A stretch of DNA of 9,872 nucleotides, from positions 1-9,872 of the forward strand of contig DASUCM010000057.1 in NCBI GenBank assembly GCA_036276035.1, written 5' to 3'. The position numbers and the translations under genes are program-made. The notes below the pieces were generated by a model. It saw nothing but the letters and a program-made list of their open reading frames with translations, was not told where the DNA came from and searched no databases. The DNA is from JACDAF01 sp036276035. GTDB lineage: Bacteria > Chloroflexota > Limnocylindria > P2-11E. Positions 1 through 9,662 of the stretch are shown piece after piece; the stretch's first letter is position 1; every line of letters starts with the position of its first letter.

Positions 1-1
1 C

Positions 2-625
2 GACCTCGCCGACGTGTCGCGCGTCGGCTTCGTCATCGAGGCCGTGTACGAGGATGTCGGCGTGAAGTCCGACCTCTTCAAGCGGCTCGACCAGGCGGCG
101 GGACCGGGCACGATCCTCGCCTCGAACACCTCGTCGATCTCCATCACGCGCCTCGCCGCCGCGACGAAGCGGCCGGACAAGGTCGTCGGCCTGCACTTCA
201 TGAACCCCGTGCCGCTCATGGGCATCGTCGAGCTCATCCGCGGGCTCGAGACCTCCGACGAGACCGTCGCGGCCGCGAAGGCGCTCGCGGAGAAGGTGGG
301 GAAGCGGACGGTCGAGTCAAAGGATGTCCCCGGCTTCATCGCGAACCGGGTCCTCATGCCGATGATCAACGAGGCCGCGTTCGCCCTCGCCGAGGGCGTC
401 GCGAGCGCCGAGGACATCGACACGATGATGAAGGGCCTCAACTTCCCGCTCGGCCCTCTCGCGCTCGCCGACCTCATCGGCCTCGACGTCTGCCTCGCGA
501 TCCTCGAGGTCCTGCAGCGCGACCTCGGCGACCCGAAGTACCGCCCGGCGCCGCTCCTCCGGCAGTACGTCGCTGCAGGCAGGCTCGGCCGCAAGAGCGG
601 CCGCGGCTTCCACGTGTACGCATGA
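2..625 (+). CDS. hbd: 3-hydroxybutyryl-CoA dehydrogenase, C-terminal part (5' end outside the window)
   Basis: This is an NAD(P)-dependent 3-hydroxyacyl-CoA dehydrogenase that oxidises 3-hydroxybutyryl-CoA to acetoacetyl-CoA in the cytoplasm, or the reverse. The frame is open from base 2, so the gene starts upstream. About 207 codons are visible against a usual 280-290, so the Gly-rich Rossmann start is missing. Visible landmarks are the end of the nucleotide-binding domain (VIEAVYED, then ASNTSSISIT), the GLHFMNPVP motif with the catalytic His at bases 194-196, the partner Glu of GIVELI at bases 230-232, and the family signature beginning DVPGFIANRVLMPMINEAA near base 330. The C-terminal helical dimerisation domain ends GRKSGRGFHVY, typical of the bacterial single-domain enzyme. 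The stop overlaps the start of the next gene (ATGA). The family call is firm; C4 preference is inferred from similarity and neighbours. Confidence 0.93.
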   Translation, partial: DLADVSRVGFVIEAVYEDVGVKSDLFKRLDQAAGPGTILASNTSSISITRLAAATKRPDKVVGLHFMNPVPLMGIVELIRGLETSDETVAAAKALAEKVGKRTVESKDVPGFIANRVLMPMINEAAFALAEGVASAEDIDTMMKGLNFPLGPLALADLIGLDVCLAILEVLQRDLGDPKYRPAPLLRQYVAAGRLGRKSGRGFHVYA

Positions 626-1794
626 CCGCGACCCAGGTGGACGAAGCCCGCTTCGATCTCACGCTCACCGAGGAGCAGGAGCTCGTCCAGCGGACAGCCC
701 GCGACTTCGCGACGGAGCAGCTGCTCCCGCGGGCCGCGGAATTCGACGAGAAGGGCGAGGTCCCCATCGAGGTCATTGCAGAGCTCGCGGCCCTCGGCTT
801 CATGGGCATCTACGTCCCGGAGGCCGACGGTGGCGCCGGCCTCGACGTCGTCTCGTACGTCCTCGCGCTCGAGGAGATCAACCGCGCCTGCGCCTCGACG
901 GGCGTGATCATGTCGTCGCACGTCTCGCTCGTCTGCGATCCGCTCCTGCGCTTCGGGACCGACGAGCAGAAGGCGCGCTTCCTGCGGCCGCTCGCGAGCG
1001 GCGAGAAGCTCGGCTGCTTCGCGCTCTCCGAGCCCGCGACCGGCAGCGACGCCGCCGCGATGCGCATGAGCGCGAAGCGCGACGGGGACTCGTGGATCCT
1101 GAACGGCACGAAGAACTTCATCACGAACGGCTCGCGCGCGGACGTCGTGCTCGTGTTCGCTCAGACCGATCCGGCGCAGAGGCACAAGGGCATCGCCGCG
1201 TTCCTCGTCGAGAAGGACACGCCGGGCTTCTCCGTCGGCAAGCTCGAGCACAAGCTCGGGATCCGCGGGTCCGACACTGCTCAGCTCTCGTTCCAGGATT
1301 GCGCAGTTCCCGCCGCGAACCTGCTCGGCGGGGCCGGCGAGGGCTTCAAGATCGCGCTCGCGACGCTCGACGGCGGCCGCATCAGCATCGCCGCGCAGGC
1401 CGTCGGCATCGCGCGCGCCTGCCTCGAGGACGCGCTCGCGTACGCGAAGGAGCGCGAGGCGTTCGGCCAGAAGATCGGCGACTTCCAGGCGATCCAGTGG
1501 ATGCTCGCGGACATGGCGACCGGCGTCGACGCCGCGCGGCTCCTCACCTGGCGGGCCGCGGCGATGAAGGACCGCGGCGAGCGCTACGGCCCGTACGCCG
1601 CGATGGCGAAGCTCTTCGCGTCCGACGTCGCGATGAAGGCATCGCGCGACTGCATCCAGATCTTCGGCGGCTACGGGTACCTCAAGGACTTCCCGGCCGA
1701 GCGCCACTACCGCGACGCGAAGATCACCGAGATCTACGAGGGGACGAGCGAGATCATGAAGCACCTCATCGCGGAGGACATGCTTGCGGACTGA
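622..1794 (+). CDS. acyl-CoA dehydrogenase, short-chain (butyryl-CoA type)
   Basis: FAD-dependent dehydrogenase (390 aa, normal family length) that introduces the 2,3 double bond into a short acyl-CoA and hands electrons to ETF. The N-terminal helical domain begins LTEEQELVQRTARDF. The flavin and substrate beta-domain signature is ALSEPATGSDAAA, with its Glu at residue 137. The C-terminal domain carries QIFGGYGY and IYEGTSEI, in which Glu373 is at the usual catalytic-base position of short- and medium-chain enzymes. The ATG at 622 overlaps the upstream stop (ATGA); I see no clear Shine-Dalgarno, so it is probably translationally coupled. The overall look is that of bacterial butyryl-CoA dehydrogenases, but isobutyryl- or 2-methylbutyryl-CoA cannot be excluded from sequence alone. 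It sits six bases before the membrane ETF-quinone oxidoreductase, its expected electron outlet through ETF. Confidence 0.94.
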   Translation: MTATQVDEARFDLTLTEEQELVQRTARDFATEQLLPRAAEFDEKGEVPIEVIAELAALGFMGIYVPEADGGAGLDVVSYVLALEEINRACASTGVIMSSHVSLVCDPLLRFGTDEQKARFLRPLASGEKLGCFALSEPATGSDAAAMRMSAKRDGDSWILNGTKNFITNGSRADVVLVFAQTDPAQRHKGIAAFLVEKDTPGFSVGKLEHKLGIRGSDTAQLSFQDCAVPAANLLGGAGEGFKIALATLDGGRISIAAQAVGIARACLEDALAYAKEREAFGQKIGDFQAIQWMLADMATGVDAARLLTWRAAAMKDRGERYGPYAAMAKLFASDVAMKASRDCIQIFGGYGYLKDFPAERHYRDAKITEIYEGTSEIMKHLIAEDMLAD

Positions 1795-1800
1795 GCGAGC

Positions 1801-3798
1801 GTGACCGCGCCGACGCAGGGCGTCCTCGCGCTCGTCCTCGCGGTCGCCGCGGCGGCCGGCTTCGGTATCGGTGGCTACCGCGTCTGGAAGCTCTACCGCT
1901 ACATGCGCCTCGGATGGGACGAGGACCGCAGCGATCAGCCCGGGCGCCGCATGCGCGACGAGCTCGTCATCTACCTCGGCCAGAGCAAGCTCTTCAAGCG
2001 GCCGTACCTCGTGCGCGGCATCGCGCACGCGCTCATCTTCTGGGGCTTCATCGTCATCACGATCGGCACGGTCGACCTGCTCCTGAACGGGATCCTCGGC
2101 CTCCATGTGCCGGGGACGGAGACCGGTCTCTTCGCGTGGACCGTCGACCTCTTCGCGATCGCGGTGCTCGCCTCGATCGCCGTCGCCGCCGTGCGGCGGC
2201 TCTTCTTCCGCCCGCCTCGGATGCACGTCGCCTCAGGCGGCTACATCATCCTCGCGCTCATCGCGGTCCTGATGGTCTCGCTCCTCGTGTTCGAGACCGC
2301 GGGGATCGCGGCGGAGATGGTGAAGAAGGGCTTCACGCCGCCGCCGCTCGCGAATCTCCTCGCGCCCGCGGTGCGCGGACCGAACGCCGGCATGGTGTAC
2401 GCGGGGGCCTGGTGGATCCACGTGCTGACCGTCCTCGCGTTCGCGGCGTACCTGCCGCAGACGAAGCACCTGCACATCGCGACGACGCTGCCGAACGTGC
2501 TCTTCCGCAGCCAGCGGCCGCGCGGCGCGCTGCGGCCGATCAAGGACCTCGAGGAGCAGGAGACCTTCGGCGCGGCGACCCTGCGCGATCTGTCATGGAA
2601 GCAGCACCTCGACGGCTACACCTGCACCGAGTGCGGGCGCTGCTCCGACCAGTGCCCCGCGCTCGCGACGGGGAAGCCGCTCGACCCGCAGAAGATCGTC
2701 CTCGACCTGCGCGACCTCCTCCTTCGCGAGGGCGACCTCCTCCTGCGCGATCCGAAGGCGACCGGCACCGCGCCCGCGCACCAGAGCGAGCAGAAGCCGG
2801 AGGAGCTCTGGGCCTGCACGACCTGCGCGGCGTGCGTCGAGGCGTGCCCCGTGACGATCGAGCACATCGACAAGATCGTCGACATGCGCCGCTTCCTGAC
2901 GATGATGGAGTCCGCCGCGCCGCCCGAGGCGCAGCGCGCGCTCACGAACATCGAGCGCGCCGGCAATCCCTGGGGCGAGGCGCGGGAGTCGCGCGGCGAC
3001 TGGGCCGACGGACTGCCCGTCCCGACCTTCGCGGAGAAGCCCGACGCGGAGTACCTCTACTTCGTCGGATGCGCCGCCTCGTACGACCGCCGGAACCAGC
3101 GCGTCGCGAAGGCGCTCGCGCAGATCCTGAACGCCGCCGGGCTCTCGTTCGCGATCCTCGCGCGGGAGGAGACCTGCAACGGCGACCCCGCGCGGCGCAT
3201 CGGGAACGAGTACCTCTGGCAGCTGCAGGCGCAGGCGAACATCGAGACCTTCGGCCGCTACAAGGTGCGCAAGGTCATCACGAGCTGCCCGCACTGCTTC
3301 AACACGATCGCGAACGAGTACCCGCAGCTCGGCGGTAGCTACGAGGTCGTGCACGCGCTGACGCTCGTCGATCGCCTCATCGCCGAGGGCAAGGTCAGGC
3401 TGGCTGACGACGGTGCCGCGAAAGAGGTCACCGCGTATCACGACCCGTGCTACCTGGGGCGGCACAACCAGATCTACGACGCGCCGCGCGCGGTCATGGA
3501 TGCTGTCCCGGGAGTCGAGCGCGTCGAGATCGAGCCGCACCACCGGGAGCGCGGGTTCTGCTGCGGCGCGGGCGGCGGGCGGATGTGGATGGAGGAGAAG
3601 GTCGGCCAGCGCGTGAACCACCGCCGCATCGACCAGCTCCGGGCCGCGCAGGCGGGCGCGACGAAGGTCGCGAGCGGCTGCCCGTTCTGTTTGATCATGC
3701 TCGAGGAGGGCGTCGGCGCGAAGGGGCTACAGGAGCAGGTGAAGCCGGTCGACGTGCTCGAGCTCGTCGCGTCGCGCCTGGGAGGTACGGATCAGTGA
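1801..3798 (+). CDS. etfD: membrane Fe-S ETF:quinone oxidoreductase (EtfD/EMO family)
   Basis: A 665-residue membrane protein likely to take electrons from reduced ETF to menaquinone; the family includes mycobacterial EtfD (Rv0338c) and the EMO enzyme of syntrophic fatty-acid oxidisers. The N-terminal half resembles nitrate reductase gamma, with about five hydrophobic segments (residues 8-26, 74-98, 111-131, 147-167, 204-222) and possible haem ligands His76, His207, His223 and His225. Two 4Fe-4S motifs follow: Cys275/278/281/285 and Cys339/342/345/349. Two cysteine-rich (CCG-type) domains close the protein: the first with Cys424, Cys459 in a TCNGDPARR variant and Cys496/499; the second with Cys550, Cys587-588 (FCCGAGGG) and Cys627/630. 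GTG at 1801 is the first start after an in-frame stop and lies just before the first membrane segment. Direct linkage to etfBA supports the role. HdrD- or GlpC-like roles are less likely. Confidence 0.88.
   Translation: MTAPTQGVLALVLAVAAAAGFGIGGYRVWKLYRYMRLGWDEDRSDQPGRRMRDELVIYLGQSKLFKRPYLVRGIAHALIFWGFIVITIGTVDLLLNGILGLHVPGTETGLFAWTVDLFAIAVLASIAVAAVRRLFFRPPRMHVASGGYIILALIAVLMVSLLVFETAGIAAEMVKKGFTPPPLANLLAPAVRGPNAGMVYAGAWWIHVLTVLAFAAYLPQTKHLHIATTLPNVLFRSQRPRGALRPIKDLEEQETFGAATLRDLSWKQHLDGYTCTECGRCSDQCPALATGKPLDPQKIVLDLRDLLLREGDLLLRDPKATGTAPAHQSEQKPEELWACTTCAACVEACPVTIEHIDKIVDMRRFLTMMESAAPPEAQRALTNIERAGNPWGEARESRGDWADGLPVPTFAEKPDAEYLYFVGCAASYDRRNQRVAKALAQILNAAGLSFAILAREETCNGDPARRIGNEYLWQLQAQANIETFGRYKVRKVITSCPHCFNTIANEYPQLGGSYEVVHALTLVDRLIAEGKVRLADDGAAKEVTAYHDPCYLGRHNQIYDAPRAVMDAVPGVERVEIEPHHRERGFCCGAGGGRMWMEEKVGQRVNHRRIDQLRAAQAGATKVASGCPFCLIMLEEGVGAKGLQEQVKPVDVLELVASRLGGTDQ
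3781..3786 (+). promoter_or_regulatory. Shine-Dalgarno for the ETF beta gene
   Basis: GGAGGT lies inside the end of the upstream reading frame, eight bases before the GTG at 3795. It decides the start of the ETF beta gene, whose open frame otherwise runs back to 3447 inside the membrane Fe-S gene. The protein from this GTG begins with the classic KLLVCVKQVPD of the family. Confidence 0.8.
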
Positions 3799-4571
3799 AG
3801 CTGCTCGTCTGCGTGAAGCAGGTCCCCGATTCCACCGTGCGCGTGAAGGTCGGCGCCGACAAGAAGGCGATCGCGACCGAGGGCGTGACGTGGGCGATCT
3901 CGCCGTACGACGAGTACGCCGTCGAGATGGCCCTCGAGCGCAAGGACGCGGATCCGTTGACGACCGTGAGCGTCGTGACGGTGGGCTCCGCGCGGGCACG
4001 CGACGCGCTGCGGCAGGCGCTCGCGATGGGCTGCGACGACGCGACCCTCGTCACCGGCGCCGAGGCCGAGACGCTCGGCGGCATTGCGGTGGCGCAGGCG
4101 CTCGCGAAGATCGTCGAGGAGGCGAAGCCCGACCTCGTGCTCTGCGGGAAGCAGGCGTCCGACGACGACCAGGGCTTCGTCGGCCCCGCGCTCGCCGAGG
4201 CGCTCGGCTGGCCGCACGTCGCGATCGTCACGAAGTTCGCGCCGGCGGAGGGCGGGACCGAGATCTGGAAGGAGGTGGAAGGGGGCCATGAGGTCTGGCG
4301 GGCCACGGGCCCTGCCGTGCTGACGATCCAGAAGAGCGAGAAGGAGCCCCGCTATCCCTCGCTGCCCGGGATCATGAAGGCGAAGAAGAAGGAGATCCCC
4401 GAGAAGGACCTCGCCTCGCTGGGGGTCGATGCCGCGGGGCCACGGGTCGAGATACTCGAGATGGAGCCGCCGCCCGCTCGCAAGGCCGGCAGGGTCATGA
4501 AGGACGGCGACGCGAAGGCGATGGCCGCGGAGCTCGCGAAGCTGCTGCGCTCCGAGGCGAAGGTCGTATGA
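3795..4571 (+). CDS. etfB: electron transfer flavoprotein, beta subunit
   Basis: Small ETF subunit (258 aa, normal length). With the alpha subunit it forms the soluble AMP- and FAD-binding carrier that accepts electrons from acyl-CoA dehydrogenases. It opens with the family start LLVCVKQVPDS, followed by ISPYDEYAVEMALERKD. The adenosine-binding stretch is GKQASDDDQGFVGP around residues 118-131. The beta-subunit signature RYPSLPGIMKAKKK spans residues 186-199; this segment contains the recognition loop that contacts dehydrogenases in well-studied ETFs. The start is GTG at 3795, overlapping the upstream stop as GTGA and preceded by GGAGGT. The stop overlaps the alpha-subunit start as ATGA, giving coupled synthesis of the two partners. 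Position directly after etfD and between two acyl-CoA dehydrogenase genes indicates a dedicated beta-oxidation ETF. Confidence 0.95.
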   Translation: MKLLVCVKQVPDSTVRVKVGADKKAIATEGVTWAISPYDEYAVEMALERKDADPLTTVSVVTVGSARARDALRQALAMGCDDATLVTGAEAETLGGIAVAQALAKIVEEAKPDLVLCGKQASDDDQGFVGPALAEALGWPHVAIVTKFAPAEGGTEIWKEVEGGHEVWRATGPAVLTIQKSEKEPRYPSLPGIMKAKKKEIPEKDLASLGVDAAGPRVEILEMEPPPARKAGRVMKDGDAKAMAAELAKLLRSEAKVV

Positions 4572-5455
4572 AGATCTGGGTGGTCGCCGAGCGATCGAAG
4601 GACGGCGAGCTCCGCCGCGTCTCCCTGGAGGCCGCGGCGAAGGCCGCGGAGCTCGGGCAGACCGAGGTCCTCGAGGCGCACGGCTCCGGCGCGGCCCGCA
4701 CGTCGACGACCGCGTTCGCGAACGCGCTCGCGGAGCGCGCAAAGGACGCGCCGCCGGAGCTCATCCTCATCGGCGCGACACCCGCCGGCCGCGACCTCGG
4801 CGCGCGCCTCGCGGCCAAGCTCGGCCGGCCGTACCTGTCCGAGTGCGCGGATATCCGGGTCGATGGCGGGAAGCTCGTGGCCACACGCGCGATGTACGCG
4901 GGGAAGGTCCGCGCGAGCGTGTCCGTGCCGCTCCCCGCGGTCGCGACGGTGCGCGCCGGGATCGCGGCGGCCGCAGACAGCGAGCCGGCGCTCGTCCCGG
5001 TCGACGTCGGCTGGGACGCGGGGCTCGAGTTCGTCCGCTTCGAGGAGACGAAGTCCAGCGGCACGCGCGTCCCGCTCGGCGAGGCGCGCGTCGTCGTCTC
5101 CGCGGGCCGCGGCCTGAAGGGTCCCGAGAACTGGAAGATCGTCGAGGAGCTCGCCGACGTGCTCGGCGCCGCGATCGGCGCGTCGCGCGCGGTGACCGAC
5201 GCGGGCTGGCGCCCGAACGAGGAGCAGGTCGGCCAGACGGGGAAGACCGTGACGCCGGACCTCTACATCGCGCTCGGCATCTCGGGCGCGATCCAGCACC
5301 TCGCGGGCATGTCGGGGAGCAAGGTGATCGTCGCGGTGAACAAGGATCCCGATGCCGACCTGCTGAAGATCGCCGACTACGCCGTCGTGGCCGACCTCTT
5401 CGAGTTCGTCCCTGCGTTCACCGAGGAGCTGCGAAAGGTCATGAAGCAGGCGTGA
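4568..5455 (+). CDS. etfA: electron transfer flavoprotein, alpha subunit
   Basis: Large ETF subunit that holds the redox-active FAD. At 295 aa it is slightly shorter than the usual 310-330. The N-terminal domain runs MKIWVVAERSKDGELRRVSLE and includes GATPAGRDLGARLAAKLGRP. The FAD domain begins at GRGLKGPEN (from residue 180), includes ASRAVTDAGW with Arg207, then QVGQTGKTV (residues 220-228). The PROSITE-type alpha-subunit signature begins LYIALGISGAIQH at residue 232 and ends AVN at residue 258. A further FAD-contacting stretch, NKDPDADLLKIADY, follows. ATG at 4568 overlaps the beta stop (ATGA), with a weak GAAGG at 4559-4563. The stop overlaps the next gene as GTGA. Nothing seen marks it as a bifurcating ETF; the neighbouring quinone oxidoreductase suggests ordinary electron transfer to the membrane. 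Confidence 0.95.
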   Translation: MKIWVVAERSKDGELRRVSLEAAAKAAELGQTEVLEAHGSGAARTSTTAFANALAERAKDAPPELILIGATPAGRDLGARLAAKLGRPYLSECADIRVDGGKLVATRAMYAGKVRASVSVPLPAVATVRAGIAAAADSEPALVPVDVGWDAGLEFVRFEETKSSGTRVPLGEARVVVSAGRGLKGPENWKIVEELADVLGAAIGASRAVTDAGWRPNEEQVGQTGKTVTPDLYIALGISGAIQHLAGMSGSKVIVAVNKDPDADLLKIADYAVVADLFEFVPAFTEELRKVMKQA

Positions 5456-6599
5456 CCCCGTTCACCGGTGAGACCGAGCGCGAGCTCGCGGGCGCCGTGC
5501 GGGACTTCGCGCGCGGGCTCGAGGACCGCATCCGGGATGCGGAGGATGCCGGTGCCTTCCCGCGCGAGGTCATCGGCGAGCTCGCCGCGCTCGGCGTCCT
5601 CGGCCTCACCATCCCCGAGGCGGACGGCGGCGCGGGCGCGTCGGCCGTCGCGTTCGCGCTCGTCCTCGAGGAGCTCGCGGCGGTGTGGCCGTCCGTCGCG
5701 GTCGGCGTCTCGGTGAACAGCGGCATCGTCGCGGGCTCGATCGTCCGGCTCGGGACGCCCGAGCAGCGCGCGCGCCTGCTGCCGCAGGTCATGGACGGAC
5801 GCGGGCTCGCCGGCTTCTGCCTCACCGAGCCGTCCTCCGGCTCGGACGCCGCGTCACTGCGCGCGACGGCGCGCCGTGACGGGAGCGGCTGGATCATCGA
5901 CGGGACGAAGCTGTTCGTCACGAACGCGCGATACGCGCCGTTCCTCATCGTCCTCGCGCGCGTCGGCGCGGCCGAGCCAGAGCGTCCGCACGCCGGCATC
6001 ACGGCCTTCGTCGTCCCCACCGACACCCCGGGGGTCGTCATCGGCCCACCCGAGAAGAAGACCGGGCTCCTCGCGTCGGAGACGAGCACCGTGACGCTCG
6101 ACGGCGCGCGCGTCGCCGCGGATGCTGTGCTCGGCCCCGAGGGCAAGGCCTTCGGCCAGGTCGCGATGGCCGGGCTGGACTCGGGCCGCATCGGCATCGC
6201 CGCGCAGGCGGTCGGGATCGCGCGCGGAGCGCTCGAGCGCGCCTGCGCGTACGCGCGCGAGCGCCGCCAGTTCGGCAAGCCGATAGCGTCGTTCCAGGCC
6301 GTGCGCTTCTCGCTGGCGGACGCGCGGACCGAGCTCGAGGCCGCGCGCATGCTCACGCTGCGCGCGGCGTGGCGGAAGGACGCGGGCCTGCCGTTCACGC
6401 GCGAGGCCGCCGAGGCGAAGCTGTACGCGAGCGAGATGGCGAACCGCGTCGCGTACGCAGCGGTACAGACGTTCGGCGGCTATGGCTACATGCGCGAGTA
6501 CGGTGTGGAGCGCTACGCGCGTGACGCGCGCGCGACATCCATCTACGAGGGAACGAGCGAGGTGCAGCGGATGGTCATCGCGCGGGAGCTCATGGTCGC

Positions 6600-6603
<4 letters not shown>
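5452..6603 (+). CDS. acyl-CoA dehydrogenase, second paralogue
   Basis: FAD-dependent acyl-CoA dehydrogenase of 383 aa, clearly related to but well diverged from the one at 622-1794. The flavin signature is CLTEPSSGSDAAS with Glu126, and the C-terminal motifs are QTFGGYGYMREYGVERYARD and IYEGTSEV with the catalytic-position Glu366. Both paralogues keep this Glu, so they are more likely two separate homotetramers than a mixed complex in which one subunit lost the base, as in some steroid-degrading dehydrogenases. The start chosen is GTG at 5452, overlapping the etfA stop as GTGA; the open frame continues upstream to 4843, but that part is an Arg-rich shadow of etfA. The stop overlaps the mutase start as ATGA. 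The substrate is unknown; a branched acyl-CoA such as isobutyryl-CoA is a reasonable guess given the mutase next door. Confidence 0.92.
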
Positions 6604-8268
<1,665 letters not shown>

Positions 8269-8297
<29 letters not shown>

Positions 8298-9240
8298 GGC
8301 GGGGCTCCTTCAGCGGATGGACGAGGCGTGGACCGCGTTCGGCGGACCGACGCTGGCGCTGGGCGCCCGTGGGCTTCGCGAGCGCACGTCCGTCGGCTGG
8401 ACCTATGCGGAGATGATCGGGCACGTGCGCGCCTGGCATGTGCTGACCGCGCGGCGGCTGCGCGCGTACGCCCAGACCGGGGCGATCGACCTTCCCGATG
8501 CGGAGACATCGCGCGCGGTCTTCGCCGAGCTCGGGCTCGCGCCCGCGCGCGCCGAAGCGCTCGTGCGTGCCTGGAGCACCGACGCATTCAACGCCGCGGT
8601 CGCGGAGGTGGCCGCGGGCGCATCGACGCACGGCCTTGTGCCCTCCCTGTTCGCGTCGTACCGGCAGCTGCGCGACGCGGTCGCCGCGCTGAGCGATGCG
8701 CAGATCCAGGCGCACGCGGAGGAAGGGCGCTCCTTCGTGGAGGCGCTCGTGGAAGGCAACAGCTATGGCCACTACGCGGAGCATCGGAGCGAGCTCGAGC
8801 CTGCGCTGCCGCGCACGGCGGCCGAGCTCGTCGCACGCGTCGACTCGGACTGGACGGCGGTCCGGGACGCGGTGCGGCGCAAGGGCCGCGCCGGGCTCGC
8901 GGAGCCCGCGATCGAGGACTGGGCCTACAAGGACCTGCTCGCGCACCTCATCGGCTGGCTGCAGGACGTGCCGCGCCGCATCGCCGCGATACGGACCGGG
9001 AGTGACCGGCCGATCGCCGGCCAGGCGGAGATCGACGCGTACAACGCGCGCTCGGTCGCCGAGCGCAAGCTCGTCGGCCCCGAGGCGATCATCGACGAGC
9101 TGAACACGTCGTACCGGCTCGTGCGCGACTCGCTGATCGGGCTCAGCGATGCGGAGGTCCGCGACCCGCGCATCCGTGGCCTCGTCGCGACGCGCACGTA
9201 CCTGCATTGGGACGAGCATGCCGAGGAGCTCGGACGGTGA
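8269..9240 (+). CDS. tandem DinB/YfiT-like four-helix-bundle protein of unknown function
   Basis: A 323-residue, mostly helical, soluble protein that looks like two DinB-superfamily (ClbS/DfsB or maleylpyruvate-isomerase N-terminal-like) domains in tandem. Repeat 1 (about residues 9-165) and repeat 2 (about 177-323) share matching landmarks: GWTYAEMIGHVRAW (from 43) with DWAYKDLLAHLIGW (from 217), SYRQLRD (130) with SYRLVRD (281), LSDAQI with LSDAEV, and HYAEH (168-172) with HWDEH (313-317). His52/168/172 and His226/313/317 would give each half the three-histidine metal site known in this superfamily. I see no signal peptide or membrane segment. GTG at 8269 is preceded by AAGGAGGT and lies inside the mutase gene; the stop overlaps the B12-subunit start as GTGA. 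Superfamily members include thiol-dependent isomerases/transferases and the colibactin resistance protein ClbS, but no reaction can be assigned here. Confidence 0.8.
9223..9228 (+). promoter_or_regulatory. Shine-Dalgarno for the B12-binding subunit gene
   Basis: GAGGAG lies eight bases before the GTG at 9237. It supports this start over the upstream ATG at 9207 in the same frame, which would add an unrelated Arg-rich decapeptide before the conserved beta strand. Confidence 0.6.
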
Positions 9241-9662
9241 AGCGACCGATCCGCGTCGTCGTCGCGAAGGCCGGCCTTGACGGCCATGACCGCGGCGCGA
9301 AGGTCGTCGCCCGCGCGCTGCGCGACGCCGGGATGGAGGTCATCTACACCGGCGTGCACCAGACGCCGGAGCAGGTCGTAGAGACCGCCCTGCAGGAGGA
9401 TGCCGACGCGATCGGTGTCTCGCTCCTGTCGGGCGCGCACAACTACGTCTTTCCCCGGATCGCCGAGCTCATGAAGGAGAAGGGCATGGACGACGTCCTG
9501 CTCTTCGGCGGCGGCATCATCCCCGAGGACGACGCGGAGCGCCTCAAGGAGCACGGCGTCGAGCGCGTGTTCCAGCCCGGCGCCTCGCTCGAGGAGATCG
9601 TGGCGTACCTGCGCGACGCGGTCAGTAGAAGGAGAGGAGTCAGCAGTGGCAAAGACCGATGA
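9237..9662 (+). CDS. icmB: B12-binding small subunit of acyl-CoA mutase
   Basis: A 141-residue cobalamin-binding protein with the Rossmann-like B12 fold, the partner of the large mutase subunit at 6600-8297. It starts KRPIRVVVAKAGLDGHDRGAK. Asp15-x-His17-x-x-Gly20 is the base-off/His-on motif, whose His replaces dimethylbenzimidazole as lower cobalt ligand. Ser62-x-Leu64 in GVSLLSGAH and the GGG at residues 91-93 (LLFGGGIIPEDD) are the other two standard B12-loop motifs. The length agrees with free small subunits of isobutyryl- and 2-hydroxyisobutyryl-CoA mutases (about 136 aa). It is not fused to the mutase and lacks the G-protein domain of fused IcmF. GTG at 9237 overlaps the upstream stop as GTGA. 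Methylmalonyl-CoA mutase and isobutyryl-CoA mutase small domains look alike, so the substrate call rests on the large subunit. Confidence 0.92.
   Translation: MKRPIRVVVAKAGLDGHDRGAKVVARALRDAGMEVIYTGVHQTPEQVVETALQEDADAIGVSLLSGAHNYVFPRIAELMKEKGMDDVLLFGGGIIPEDDAERLKEHGVERVFQPGASLEEIVAYLRDAVSRRRGVSSGKDR
9631..9639 (+). promoter_or_regulatory. Shine-Dalgarno for the last, partial gene
   Basis: GGAGAGGAG (part of the purine run from 9628) ends six bases before the GTG at 9646. It lies inside the B12-subunit gene and is the main evidence for where the next gene begins. Confidence 0.7.

Noticed and set aside
1092..3338. 748-codon plus-strand open frame spanning the first dehydrogenase and EtfD
   Set aside because: It is an Arg-rich frame-shifted reading of two real genes. 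Their conserved motifs are in the other frame.
2593..3621. 342-codon minus-strand open frame opposite the EtfD-like gene
   Set aside because: Its Arg/Leu/Val-rich composition mirrors the coding strand, it has no motif, and it is opposite the Cys-motif region of a clear gene.
3447..3794. Possible upstream extension of the ETF beta gene
   Set aside because: The extension is an Arg-rich shadow of EtfD. The family N-terminus and GGAGGT place the start at GTG 3795.
4843..5451. Possible upstream extension of the second acyl-CoA dehydrogenase
   Set aside because: The extension is an out-of-frame reading of etfA. Normal family length and the GTGA overlap support GTG 5452.
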